Shown: positions 10,683 through 21,768 of the stretch, one piece after another
How the letters are laid out: every line of letters starts with the position of its first letter
Numbering within the stretch: position 1 is the first letter of the stretch
NCBI GenBank assembly: GCA_964030475.1
Contig: CAXIPT010000008.1
Span: forward strand, 3,160,937-3,224,936
Direction of reading: 5' to 3'
From: Tethya wilhelma
Taxonomy: Eukaryota > Porifera > Demospongiae > Tethyida > Tethyidae
Length of the DNA stretch: 64,000 nt
Translations under genes and position numbers: made by a program
Notes under the pieces: model-generated
What the model was told of the DNA's origin: nothing
Database searches by the model: none
The model's input: the letters and a program-made list of their open reading frames with translations, nothing else

Positions 10683-11502
10683 TGGAGACGGTCTGGGTGG
10701 TTGGCTTGGAGGCGTTTTTTGCAAAATTGAAGCAAAGGATGGCTTGGGCAACCTTTGTTGGAGTGAGACGTCAACAGACGGCAATGAAGTATTTGGAACT
10801 GAACTTGCCGGGCTTGAGGTGGACAAAGGCTCTTGATTTGTGATTGAGGAAAGTTGTTTCTTTGGAGACGGTCTGGGTGGTTGGCTTGGAGGTGTTTTTT
10901 GCAAAATTGAAGCAAAGGATGGCTTGGGCAACCTTTGTTGGGGTGAGACGTCAACAGACGGCAAAGAAGTATTTGGAACTGAACTTGCCCTGCTCTGATG
11001 TGGAGCATCTATGCAGAGAACAAAGTGATTGGGTGTCCACCATGTTGAGGGATTGGCTGCCTTGGTATATCTGGTCCACATCACTGTAATGCATCGGCCA
11101 TTATAAACGTCATCTCTTGGAAGTATTTTCTTATGGAATAGTGGTCGGATTTTATGGTTAATTTCAGGAAACACAGACTGTATACAACAATGTAGGACTG
11201 AAGAGAGTGCATGGACATGCCACATGTTTGAGTAGGTTCCTGAGTTAGTGGTTTGTACACAGTCAATCATGAAGCAACCTGTAGCTATATCCATATCTGG
11301 TAGATCAGTTTGAGCTCTCTGAAAACTCTCTGACGTAGCTGGTAGTACATTTTTGTTTACTACACTATAACCACTAGGATCAAGTAGTGATACAATGCTA
11401 GGTTGCAGATAGTATTCTTGATTGCAAATTAACTCACATAGAGTACGTACACGCAACTCTTCATGTAGCTGTTCTGTAGCACATAAACGTTGTGAAATTG
11501 CC
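10683..11502 (-). CDS. Transposon-like protein, exon 2: OTU-like protease C-terminal half and coding minisatellite
   Basis: The exon starts at 11502 after the acceptor TTTTTACAG and joins exon 1 in phase to give GDGNCLCRAISQRL. It continues with TEQLHEELRVRTLCEL, YYLQPSIVSLL, WHVHALSSVL and WTPNHFVLCI, which is the layout of OTU and vertnin-type cysteine protease domains. The catalytic Cys would be in exon 1 (GDGNCL) and the catalytic His in NHF. Both are present, so activity is possible. After the domain come nearly two copies of the Pro/Ser-rich unit (SFASILQKTPPSQPPRPS) before the N gap. The same unit resumes at 8308, which ties this exon to the transposase-like part. Confidence 0.7.
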
Positions 11503-12445
11503 CTGTAAAAATTAAACAAGACTTTAAGTGGATACAGTACTTGTGTGTAGTGTTGAGTTGTGATAGTTATCATAACAACAATTAGTGTGGTTGTCTTGTG
11601 GTTTGTTATTACTACAAACTTGGATATGTTACAGCCGCACGATGAGTCTCTATCTGAATCGGTGGCTATAGTATAATACACAAATCAAAGAAGCTGTCGG
11701 GTAGAAGCAGATGGATATAGCACAGCAGTATAAGGAACAAAATCCATGGATTCTGTGCCATGCATGACAAGCATCTAGTGTCTGATCATGCACACACCAT
11801 GTAGACAGTCAAGATACATACACAAAAAGAAACTTAGGTTTTTTAAAAATGCTAGCTCACACATACTGAAATGCATGCCATATTATTCTGTAGGCTTCCT
11901 TCAGCCTTCAGTCCTATATATACTGAATTCAAAATTCCATTATTACACATGCCAGTGGGATATGCTAGCTGTTTATGGGGGGGGGGGGTACTTGTAAGGC
12001 ATTTTGTATGTGAAAATACAGGTCACATAGATCTCCTAGGAGATATACAAGGGTACACTGTGAATAATTTGGGCATGAGACATAGCCTCGTGCCCAGGCT
12101 CCCCTTTGACCTTGTCCTACCTACCCACCTTGTCATTCAGTGTAACTTGTGAGACACATCTGTGTTTCCTATACCTAGACACCTGTATTCAAACGTTGTG
12201 AGACAGCTACTGTCCAGATAATGTAATATCCTGTACGTGTAACCTAGTAAGCTATACCTAATCATCATATGAAGTGTAACACGTGACTATAAGTCAGATC
12301 TAATTTTGGATGGAGCAATGTCCATATGGAGTAAATTACTCAGTGTGCCTAAGTTCTTCATAAAAGCAACAAGTGTTTGAGTCTTTGCAAAATTTTGGAC
12401 CATGTAAATTTCATACAGGAGTCAAATATCGTAAATATTATGTAC

Positions 12446-12723
12446 CTGCACAGGCAATTCCCATCTCCATCACACTTTAAAGGTATCATGTTGGCCATAT
12501 CAGCTGGTAGAAGAGTTTTGGAGTACTCATGTTGTGGTAAACTTTGAAGTTGACTTGTGTCAACCAATGGTAAATCAGGGAACTGGGAAGTAACAATAGT
12601 TTGAAGATGTATACACCTTGCTTTCAGAGCACCATATCCACCACTACTTGCAGTTTCCTTTAGTGATCTTAACGTTTTCTCAAAGAAAATCTTCCGATCT
12701 GTTAATTTCAAAAATTTACACAT
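12446..12723 (-). CDS. Transposon-like protein, exon 1: start of the OTU-like protease domain
   Basis: The frame runs from an ATG at 12721-12723 to a donor CAG/GTACAT at 12446. The intron is 11503-12445 and the phase matches exon 2 exactly, splitting the Arg codon of CLCR. The segment ends in CDGDGNCLCR, the OTU catalytic Asp/Cys motif. An acceptor-like TTGAAATTAACAG ends near 12699, so translation may instead enter from an earlier exon that I did not find. The ATG is therefore provisional. The upstream part (FFEKTLRSLKETASSGGYGA) is helical and not recognised. Confidence 0.6.
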
Positions 12724-13400
12724 TAATAGCTAGTTAAATTATTTATGATAACAATTTGTGTGATCCGGCTTATCAAACAAAATTTTTTTGTTTTATGGTA
12801 TGTGGTATCATGAACAGAAATCATAGTAACTTACTTAAATCCATAGACACTGACTTCATACAACAGGGAGAAAGTAGAAAAGAGATACAGATCACTGACA
12901 TGAACTGTTTTGTGAGACTGAGCTTGCACTGTACAGTCATGTGCTTTTCTGGTATGCAGCTGTGAGATGTTGTGCAGCAACCCCTCCTTATCTATACACT
13001 ATCACTAACACCATCAATGTAACAGTACAGCTAGCACTTGATCTGATAACTAACTTACTCAACACCTGCATATATTAGGTGAACACCAAGGATATGCAGA
13101 AAAGAAACCACTGCATGCTAGTCTATATCCAGCTATACAACAGGGGTGTGTGTGTGTGTGGCTCAACACTTCATTATATCTGACAGCATGCAATCATTTA
13201 CACCATCACTGTAATTGTACAGATATAACACTTGATAGTACAGAGTATTCAGTGTATATAAACCACAAGCTAAGATCAGGTGTAAAAAGAAGGCTTATTA
13301 ATATTCATTTCAGCCATATAGTGATCACTAAATAGAACTGCATGTGAGTAAGCAAAACCAGATAGCAAAAGCTCAGTACTGCAGTTCTGTCTGGAAAAAC
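12724..13400. other. Intergenic, no gene recognised
   Basis: AT-rich with a short (TG)n tract at about 13146-13160. It lies between a minus-strand and a plus-strand gene and may hold both promoters, but I see no clear TATA box or element. Confidence 0.4.
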
Positions 13401-14139
13401 ATGGCTAAACGAAAGGCCACTCAAACTGATTGCCTTAATTTGAAGAAGCAGTGTGTTCGTAATACTCAGACTTCATTGGAAAGTTTCTTTTCTCGAACCT
13501 CTGCAGCACAAGGTCATGCCGCTTCAAGCTCAACATCTGTAGTTTTATCCCCAGAGTACTACAATATCAAATTGTATTCTGGTAGTGAAATTGAAAATGC
13601 CAAAGGGCTTCAGAAAGAGTTCAGAAAATTTTGGAATGACAAGGCTCATGAGATTTGTGCAGAGAAAGGTGTGAGAGCAAAGCTGCATAACACTTCCGCT
13701 ATAAGGGGTGCTATATACACTTCGTGGACACTCCACAAAACACATATCTTAAAAATTAGTTCGGAAGAAATTGAAGAAGAGGCCAAATTGGTTTACCCCG
13801 ATGAAGCCCGTCGGGATTTTTTTCCTTACAAGTATGAGAAGAAATGTAGACAAAATGCTACAAGCTTATGCTACGACAATCTCAACAAGCAAAGAAATAA
13901 GTGGAGGCTCCATGGCTGAAAAACAAAGTAAGGAGAAGGAATTAGAAAAAGAAATGACTTCCTTAAAAAAGGCACAAGATGCTTTAAGAAAGGCCATGGA
14001 GAGAAATCAAAATGCAATGATCCTTGAGAAGCAAGATCTAGCGGACAAGTTCTCAATAGTTACTCCTGAGGTTGAGCTGTCAACCCTTGAAATGGCAACA
14101 ATTGTGCAGACAGTACGAAATGACTCTGGTGCCCAGTAG
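13401..14139 (+). CDS. Unknown nuclear-type protein with a PCNA-box-like motif and coiled coil, two overlapping frames
   Basis: ATG at 13401 in a good context (AAACATGGC) opens a frame to TGA at 13917-13919. The N-terminus is basic and contains QTSLESFF (13467-13490), an exact match to the PCNA-interacting consensus QxxLxxFF, followed by a Ser-rich linker and a helical acidic segment. A second frame, open at 13771-14139, continues as a strongly charged coiled coil (MAEKQSKEKELEKEM, then LKKAQDALRKAMERN). The two frames overlap by about 150 bases. A 1-base indel or an unseen splice would join them, so the gene may be broken or mis-sequenced. Function not recognised; a transposon-encoded protein is plausible from the neighbourhood. 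Confidence 0.45.
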
Positions 14140-14210
14140 ACTTTGAGGGTATACTGTTAGTCTCACATAATTTATTCTATGTAATTATTATGTAGATCGA
14201 TGTAACCCAT

Positions 14211-14784
14211 AATGACATTCTCTCCCCCCCCCTAAATTATCTTAATTTGACACTCTTTCAATTTATGCTCACTTGTGCTAAGTTTATGATGATCGTGTTC
14301 CATCGGATTCCAGGGACAGTATGATATAGACAGCATAATTATAGGCAGGCACACGGCAGCTATATAGCTGTTCACACTACAAAAGCTATGTCAGCATGCA
14401 GTGCTAAGTCTGGAAATTAACAAGGCTATGCACAGCTTGTGGTACTATATCACTTTCTTCATCAATCAGTTATCACACAAAAATTACCTTGCAAAACATT
14501 ATATACTGAGTAGGCTCCAGATCATGCTTAATATGCATCCCATCAGGCATACAGACCCTGGGGACAACAAGGTTTCTAGCCCTCAGGATATGTGGATCCT
14601 CTCCAGGACCCTAAGGACAGCAACTGTCTCCTTTACTCTGACCCTCAGGATGTAATTATGACTCTTCAATGGGGTTTCCCCCTCTTGCCCTCAGGACTAC
14701 AATTACTTCCAACTGAACCTCCCCTCAGGATGTAATTATCACTCCTCAATGGGGTGGTACCCTTATTAACTGGAACAGCCCAAT
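14211..14784 (+). repeat. Dispersed repeat, copy A
   Basis: Starts AATGACATTCTCTCCCC and ends ACTGGAACAGCCCAAT directly at the n (14785). It shares nearly the whole length with copy C (17635-18225) and most of it with copy B (15081-15636), differing by scattered substitutions and small indels. It contains repeated CCCTCAGGA-like words. No coding potential. Confidence 0.8.
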
Positions 14785-14785
14785 N

Positions 14786-14987
14786 AGTATTCTTCCAAGA
14801 TCTTGCAATAAAAATCAAGAAAACGGCCAATTCTCTTGCAAGATGGAAAAATTTTCTTGCGAGTCTTGCAAGAATCTTGACTTATCTTACCTGAAAGATT
14901 CTTGCAAGACTCGCAAGAAAATTTTTCCATCTTGCAAGAGAATTGGCCGTTTTCTTGATTTTTATTGCAAGATCTTGGAAGAATACT
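14786..14987. repeat. Perfect 93-bp palindrome beside an assembly join
   Basis: The arm at 14786-14878 is identical, as reverse complement, to the arm at 14895-14987 over all 93 bases, with a 16-base loop. The left arm begins directly after the single n at 14785. The arms are rich in CTTGCAAGA words. Perfect identity means it is either very recent or an artefact of cloning or assembly. Confidence 0.9.
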
Positions 14988-15080
14988 AATTTCTTACAAG
15001 AATCATGCAGGATCTTGCCATTTTGATCTATTTTTAGAAGTAAGATCTTACATGTCATTTGCAAGAAATTTCTACCTGGG

Positions 15081-15636
15081 TTAATTTGACACTCTTTCAA
15101 TTTATGCTCACTTGTGCTAAGTTTATGATGATCGTGTTCCATCGGATTCCAGGGACAGTATGATAGACAGCATAATTATAGGCAGGCACACGGCAGCTAT
15201 ATAGCTGTTCACACTACAAAAGCTATGTCAGCAGTGCTAAGTCTGGAAATTAACAAGCCGGGCTATGCACAGCTTGTGGTAGGATCACTTTCTTCATCAA
15301 TCAGTTATCACACAAAAATTACCTTGCAAACATAATAATTATACTGAGTAGGCTCCAGATCATGCATAATATGCATGTAAAGTTTGACATCCCATCAGGC
15401 ATACAGACCCTGGGGACAACAAGGTTTCTAGCCCTCAGGATATGTGGATCCTCTCCAGGACCCTAAGGACAGCAACTGTCTCCTTTACTCCGACTCTCAG
15501 GATGTAATTATGACTCTTCAATGGGGTTTCCCCCTCTTGACCTCAGGACTACAATTACTTCCAACTGAACCTCCCCTCAGGATGTAATTATCACTCCTCA
15601 ATGGGGTGGTACCCTTATTAACTGGAACAGCCCAAT
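15081..15636 (+). repeat. Dispersed repeat, copy B
   Basis: Matches copies A and C from TTAATTTGACACTC to ACAGCCCAAT but lacks their first 25-30 bases. It ends inside the intron that follows the exon at 15668-15907. Confidence 0.8.
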
Positions 15637-15667
15637 GAACCCGCTGACAAGCTGAACTTGAACTTAC

Positions 15668-15907
15668 TTCAAAATGTGTCTTGATTGTGTCTAGCAGCTT
15701 GTGATGAATGTACATGTGATCTTGCCACTGATCATGCAGTAGACATTTGATAGATAGGCATTGGCTGGAGTCCTCCCTTACAGCTGGCAAAACATGGTTC
15801 GGCCTTTCCCAGCGCATCTTGGTGCCCAAATAGTCAGGGTACTGATCCACGCATGAGTTATAGGGCGAGTAGAAAGCATCCAAAAACAGGTTAAAACGAT
15901 CTGGCAT
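15668..15907 (-). CDS. Probable first coding exon of an unknown protein
   Basis: ATG at 15905-15907 starts 80 codons that end at a strong donor, GAA/GTAAGT. The peptide is rich in aromatic residues (FNLFLDAFYSPYNSC, QWQDHMYIHHKLL) and has no signal peptide or domain I know. Downstream exons would lie to the left, but that sequence is repeat copy B and the palindrome, so the gene is truncated, disrupted or mis-assembled. Confidence 0.4.
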
Positions 15908-17633
15908 CTATATTGAATCACTTTCTGGACAGAAAAGCACTTTCACTTCCAATTTGCAGCTATCTACGCGCTCAGTTCTCTTCTTGCTGTCTTGTGTCTC
16001 TGTGAACAAGTTTTTGAATTTTTCAAGTCACGTGATCATCATGAGTTCAAGTGCCATACCCACTGTTTTTCAGATGTTGCGACCTCATACCAATTTCGGA
16101 CAATTCAGAATTCTTAGAAATTATTCAGATAATTTCCAACAAAAGCTCTGTTTTCCAATGTTTTTCAGATGAATAGTCATTTAAACAAGGCAACAAATTC
16201 AAATCATTTTCATGTTAATTTCAGACATACTAAATAAGTGGATGCGTTCTCAGATACTTTTCAGTTGAAATTCAGTAGAAAATCAGACATTTCTCTGCAG
16301 TAGTGAATTTGGAGATGTCTATATACGAAGTTGTACATGTGTGAATTATAGAGAATCCACAAATGGTGGGATGAGAGACTTAAGTCAAGTGTGATAGAAA
16401 ATATAGTACAATCAAACAATTATGTATTAATGAGAACTAATGATTTTAATGATTTGAACCTTTTTTGGGGGGGGGGGGGATCATTTTTAATAATATTTTT
16501 CTATTTAAAAGGTTTATAATAATGTTTGAATGCAATTTTGGTGAAAGATGTTAGTAGAGAGTGTGCATGTTCAGGATTCCGAGTTCAATCTTGAGGCTTT
16601 TTTCTTCACACAGAGCTTTTGAAGAGAAAGCCTGGGTCCTGTACAAAAATAAATAAATTTGTACAGAATTTGTAATGCAAGTACAATACATTAATTCATA
16701 CTTAAATGAAGAAGCTTAACTGCATGCACCCACACACCTTTATCAATGTATTTCATATCACAAGGATCGATATCCATCCACATAATTAAGATCAACTGAT
16801 ATATTTAATTCAGTGCTCATTTCATTGCTTCTGCATTGGAGAGGTATAGATAGTCCAGGTTATCACTACTGGCCAAAGAAGGTGATATCACTTGAACACA
16901 CAGATCCTCAAGACTGGACCAGCTGCACATGTGAATGAATTGGTATGTCAAAGAGTTGGTGCCCATGACCTTACCAAGTTAATTGTCTTCATTTCCTAAC
17001 CTGGAATGCTTGTCTATTCCATATCAGATTCTTCAGTTTATTAAGAAGAGCTCTTGATTCTGAAATGAGTGAACTTCTTTCTTTTCTATCAAATCTATGA
17101 CAGTATATGGGACGTGTGCATATCTATTTTGAAGAGTGCAGATCTAGATCTGCATGTATGTGATTTACTGGCATCTCCACACTGTAAGGTTAAACGTTAT
17201 GATGTTACTATTGAAAGAGCTGACTCAATCCATTGTAGATCCATGGCATTTTACAAAACTTAACTTCCACCAGATCTCTATGTATTACCAACAATACTGA
17301 TTAAAAATTTTTAAAAAATAAATAGTGTAGGAATGGGCAGTGCAGTAAAAAGTATTGGAACAAGGCATGGTCTCAATTTCGACACATGACTACTTCATTT
17401 TTATTCTTGATCCTTAATTCATATGGATTTTCTGAATCAGTGTTGTGCTGCAATGATCTGTACAATAATACCGTTACCTACAAAGATGGCTGCATTGTAG
17501 TACATGAATTTATACGCTAAGTTTTAAAGCTTTCTAGTTTTTGTTTAGGCCTATTTATGATGAAAACGAGTATCAAGGAATGCAGTACCCATAAAAAGAA
17601 CTTACTTTGTGCTGTCAAAGTTGGCTCAACACA
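15908..17633. other. Intergenic with poly-G tract and partial MITE
   Basis: AT-rich. A G-run lies at about 16467-16480. Around 17305-17410 there is a partial copy of the MITE at 53455-53885 (GTGTAGGAATGGGCAGTG, then CGACACATGACTACTTCA). No exon is recognised. It ends at the n at 17634. Confidence 0.5.
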
Positions 17634-17634
17634 N

Positions 17635-18225
17635 AATGACATTCTCTCCCCCTCCCCCCCTAAATTATCTTAATTTGACACTCTTTCAATTTATGCTCAC
17701 TTGTGCTAAGTTTATGATGATCGTGTTCCATTGGATTCCAGGGACAGTATGATAGACAGCATAATTATAGGCAGGCACACGGCAGCTATATAGCTGTTCA
17801 CACTACAAAAGCTATGTCAGCATGCAGTGCTAAGTCTGGAAATTAACAAGGCTATGCATAGCTTGTGGTAGGATATATCACTTTCTTCATCAATCAGTTA
17901 TCACACAAAAATTACCTTGCAAAACATTATATACTGAGTAGGCTCCAGATCATGCTTAATATGCATGTAAAGTTGACATCCCATCAGGCATACAGACCCT
18001 GGGGACAACAAGGTTTCTAGCCCTCAGGATATGTGGATCCTCTCCAGGACCCTAAGGACAGCAACTGTCTCCTTTACTCTGACCCTCAGGATGTAATTAT
18101 GACTCTTCAATGGGGTTTCCCACTCTTGCCCTCAGGACTACAATTACTTCCAACTGAACCTCCCCTCAGGATGTAATTATCACTCCTCAATTGGGTGGTA
18201 CCCTTATTAACTGGAACAGCCCAAT
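17635..18225 (+). repeat. Dispersed repeat, copy C
   Basis: Starts at the base after the n (17634) with AATGACATTCTC and ends ACAGCCCAAT, then continues into unrelated sequence. Copy A ends at an n and copy C begins at one, so the two may be the same locus from different contigs. Confidence 0.8.
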
Positions 18226-18784
18226 TGTAGCCTTCTAATCAGTTCATATTTCAAGTTTGAAGGTTATAAAGCAGTTGATAGTTTTGTACTGATCACATAG
18301 GCGTATGGCAAATAAAAAAGTGGCAACTTTAAAAATATATATAAAATAAATTATAAGAGATTAATTATCTACAAATGTGTTAATTACAGAGGTTAATTAA
18401 AAGTTATTAAAATTCGATGACGTAATTGCAAGAGCTCTAGCTAGCAGTTCATGCTTGATCAGTATAAACTCTTATTGTAACAATAATATAGTTCTATTAA
18501 ACCTCCTCCTGGCTGAAACAAGGCAAGTTACCTGAATGGTTTCAATGAGGATAAGGAGAGTACATTGCCAGGCTTCATGAATATCATTAATGATTCCATG
18601 GCACAGTGTTCTATCATAGTAGTGTCCTCAATGTCTGCAGTGTACTCAGAGATTACAGTGTTCTTAGTGATCAGTGACCCACATAGTGACTTAGTGGGGA
18701 TCACAGCATCCTCAGTGTTAACACTGAGTGTCCTCAGTGATGCATGTCAGTATATATATATATATATATATATAATTGTTAAAT
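18226..18784. other. No gene recognised; TA microsatellite
   Basis: AT-rich. A (TA)n tract sits at about 18751-18773, just before a SINE. The open stretch over the tract is spurious. Confidence 0.5.
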
Positions 18785-19080
18785 GGCTGGTGGCTTGTTC
18801 ACCATTGACTCAGACTCGATCCCAACCCATGGGTAGGTAGTTCGAGTCCCTCCAGAGCCACAGGTATTTGTTTCCCATTTTCTCTTTCGAGCTCTGCCTA
18901 GGAGTTAACTCAGCTCTACCCCAAAAAATGAGGAGGTGAATTTCACCACATCCTTTGGAGGGGATGTAAAGCCGTCGGTCCCGGGGGACCTGCGTTCATT
19001 AGCCCTATAGGCTATTTGCAGGCCCTCGTTAGCCACAATTGTGGTAAACCCGGAGGGGCACTTAAAAGAAAAAAAAAAAA
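18785..19080 (+). mobile_element. SINE, copy 1
   Basis: About 295 bp with a poly-A tail. It has a promoter-like head with a B-box-like AGTTCGAGTCC (18839-18849) and an upstream GGTGGCTTGTTCACC that could serve as A box, followed by a body with GTCGGTCCCGGGGGACC. A near-identical copy lies at 31060-31356. The B box and A tail point to a tRNA-related SINE mobilised by a LINE. Confidence 0.8.
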
Positions 19081-19139
19081 AGGCTTTTCAGGCTTATGTG
19101 AGTGTCCTAGCAGTTGGTAAGTATGGGAGGGGACTGCTC

Positions 19140-19598
19140 GCTTCAATGTGCTTCAATGTGCATTATTATGCTAATCCACATCTGGAGGTGGTTTTAAACG
19201 GTTTGAAGGCATTTTAGACTAAACCGATTCACTTGTAAACAGTACAAGCTGAATTGAGAAGTGGATTTGAGCTAGCTAGCGATACTTGAGATTCCAATCC
19301 ACGAACAAAAAACTGATGATGGATTATAATTTCTGTCACAAGAAACACTCAAGGAAGCTATTTCTACATAGAATAAACCTGTTTGGACTTTCATTTTTGC
19401 CTACTGAGGCTATTTTCACTTGATAAAATTTTCACTCTAATGAATGCTCACCAATTACCTCATTAATCCGGTTTCAATCCAGTTTCATGTTTACACGCCA
19501 CAAAAATGTAGGCGAAGCATGTAAACAAGCTAATGTGCATTAATGCACGTGCATCCGTATAAACCAATTTAAATGTGCATGTAAATGGGGCTAATGGT
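19140..19598 (+). mobile_element. MITE, partial copy of the 30461-31041 family
   Basis: Shares long stretches with 30461-31041 (CACATCTGGAGGTGG, AATCCGGTTTCAATCCAG, GTTTACACGCCACAAA) in the same order. The left terminus is degenerate. The right end is ATGTAAATGGGGC, a mutated form of the family end GTGTAAACGGGGC. Confidence 0.65.
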
Positions 19599-20101
19599 GA
19601 CATACCTAACAGAGAGCTAGTCAGATGCATGGAAATATCGAGGGGCAAGCCTGAGCCCAACTGATCAGCATCAGTAGGGTTGCTAGCTAGCTTGATCACG
19701 GAGAGTCAGGACTAGTCTCCAAGGAATGAGACTGAAGTGTAGCAGAAAAATTACTTTGCAAGCCTAGTGTGCTTCACTGATCTACTTTAGCATTAATTTT
19801 GTTGCTAGGTTTGACCAATTATAATGCATGCATATGCAGGGTTAATTGTAAAACGGTCCCTGGCTCTTTTAGTGTTGTTTTTGCAAGAATTCTTTGCTTC
19901 AGCTTGACAAAATTCCGATCCCACGTCCATTACATGTACCAAAAGTCTTCATGAGCATGCGCACCCTAGGTGTTGTTCATTCAATTTGAGTATTCTAGCT
20001 AATTCCACTTTAGTCAATGGCATGACAAGTGCTTCAATACTTCAGTACAGCGAGCCTCATCAACAACATAAAGAAACAAAATGCGGAAAATATCCAAAAA
20101 C

Positions 20102-20641
20102 ATAGTCTATCGAGCTAGACCCTCCTCCTTTGTCACATTGCACTAGCAAAGGTCACGCTCACAAAAACGTGGAAATAAATGTACATTAACAATGCACACT
20201 ATTTTAGAGAAAGATGGCAAACAGGACAACGAGATAGACTTGCAGCCCAAGAAGCACTCGCTAGTACCAGAATATAGCTTTTGATAGCCATATTGACGAA
20301 GTAGAAGTTGATAGACTGACAGGTAGTTACACACGATGTTCAGTCTTTTTGTACCTTTGTTAAATGCCTTGGGCCATGCTTAGGCTTACATCTAAGACTG
20401 TTTTCAAGCCTTTTTTAGGTACAAAAGCTCCAGGAATCATCGATAACTAGCATACTTCAGTGATAGAACACGCGGTGTATTTCCACGCACACAAACTACC
20501 ACCCGCATGTAAATTACTAACCAGAATCTGGGTAGTTGAATCTGATTGGTCAATTGAAATCTCATTAAACGTCACCTTTGCTAGACCCTCTCTCAGTGCG
20601 TGCAACGTGATGAAGGAGGAGGGTCTAGCTCGATAGACCAC
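20102..20641. mobile_element. MITE with GAGCTAGACCC ends
   Basis: The left end (AGTCTATCGAGCTAGACC, about 20103) is the inverse of the right end (GGTCTAGCTCGATAGACC, ending about 20640). The similarity extends inward with a second inverted block, GCTAGACC or CTAGCAAAGGT, giving arms of about 60 bp. No coding. Confidence 0.7.
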
Positions 20642-20670
20642 CAAAAACATAGCTTAGATCCATGCAATTA

Positions 20671-21046
20671 CTTAGGGGAGTTAAGGCTGCCTATGCCTTA
20701 ATTTATTTGAAATTTAAAGTAATGTGTCTATCTCCTAAACGATGGCCTATATTACCATGGCAACACATACAGATGTTCACCAAATTTGCCTCAACATGTT
20801 CATCCAGTTAATTTGGTCATGTGACATGCATATCATGAATAATTAAGATTTCTTGAATTCTTATTATTTTTTTCAGTGAGTCGTCTAACATTGGAGTATC
20901 TCAATCTGCCCTGAAAACAGGGATCCAATATATGCGCATAAATTTATTAACCAGAAAGCAGTCACACCTGTTGTGCTACGTACACAAAACTGCTTATATC
21001 TTTATGCACATATTAAGCATAGGCAGCCTTAATTAACTTCCCTGAG
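20671..21046. mobile_element. MITE with GGCTGCCTATGC ends
   Basis: Left terminus CTTAGGGGAGTTAAGGC and right terminus GCCTTAATTAACTTCCC are imperfect inverted repeats that continue through GGCTGCCTATGC. It is 376 bp long and non-coding. It abuts the MULE transposase fragment at 21047. Confidence 0.7.
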
Positions 21047-21389
21047 TAGTCTGAGTATTTGGGAGAAACAGTTGGATATAGACATAATCCTATTCTTTTG
21101 TTCAAGCAACAAGCTCAAGATGATCCGAGTGGTAGACTTTGCATACATACAGAGTTCCCATATGAATTGATGAAGAAATTTGCTAACAAAGCAATTTGTA
21201 TGGATGCTACTCATGGTGCTAATCAGTACCTATACTTTCTGATCACTGTGTTGGTAATCAATGAATTCTGTGAAGGACTATCTGTAGTATGGGCTATTTC
21301 AAATAGACAAACAGAAGTAGCTTTTACTGTCTTTGTTGAGGCTCTGTATGTTGTAGACTGTACTCTAAATAACTCGGAAGTAACACTAT
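21047..21389 (+). pseudogene. MULE-type transposase fragment
   Basis: The open frame (21059-21394 in extent) reads FPYELMKKFANKAICMDATHG, then YFLITVLVINEFCEGLSVVWAISNRQTE. The DATHG motif with a following TVLVINEF-EG-VVWAISN block is the pattern around the first catalytic Asp of MULE/Mutator-like transposases. The homologous reading stops exactly at the start of the BEL/Pao LTR (21390), and the 5' side abuts a MITE, so only about 110 residues survive. Confidence 0.7.
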
Positions 21390-21646
21390 TGTGAACAATA
21401 ACAGTCTAGGGCTGGACATAGATTACAGAACAATAGACTGACATATATAATAACAATAGCATATGTTACATCCTACTATACGTTGTATTGATTCATATAA
21501 AAGAAAAGAGCTCGGGCTGTATTTTCAGTCTCTCTCAATCCACAAAAATTCTGTGTCAGTTGACAGCATTGTTGTGCGAGAACGCTGCGTGCCCAGCTGG
21601 AGCTGAATGGTTGCAATTGTACAGATGCCGACCGCAAATTATTACA
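21390..21646 (+). mobile_element. BEL/Pao 5' LTR (inferred)
   Basis: Begins TGTGAACAAT and ends ATTATTACA, so it has TG..CA ends with imperfect inverted termini. It is followed directly by a primer-binding-like sequence and then by a Gag-Pro frame. It interrupts the MULE transposase fragment. The 3' LTR is not in view, so the left boundary is inferred from where MULE similarity ends. Confidence 0.55.
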
Positions 21647-21664
21647 TGGTCCTTCGAGCCAGAT
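21647..21664 (+). other. Primer binding site-like sequence of the BEL/Pao element
   Basis: TGGTCCTTCGAGCCAGAT directly after the inferred LTR end. This position and wording are typical of the minus-strand primer binding site region of BEL/Pao retrotransposons. Confidence 0.6.
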
Positions 21665-21768
21665 GCGGATTCTGCGCTCTGAAATTCCAGCTGAGCTGAG
21701 AGACTCAATTGCAAGGTGCTGAACTTATATTCTGAGTTTGAAACTGAAGTCACCTATCTATTTGAGAA

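Noticed and set aside
10582..11089. Plus-strand open frames across the N gap and repeats
   Set aside because: They are antisense to the Pro/Ser-rich minisatellite, and part of their length is unknown bases.
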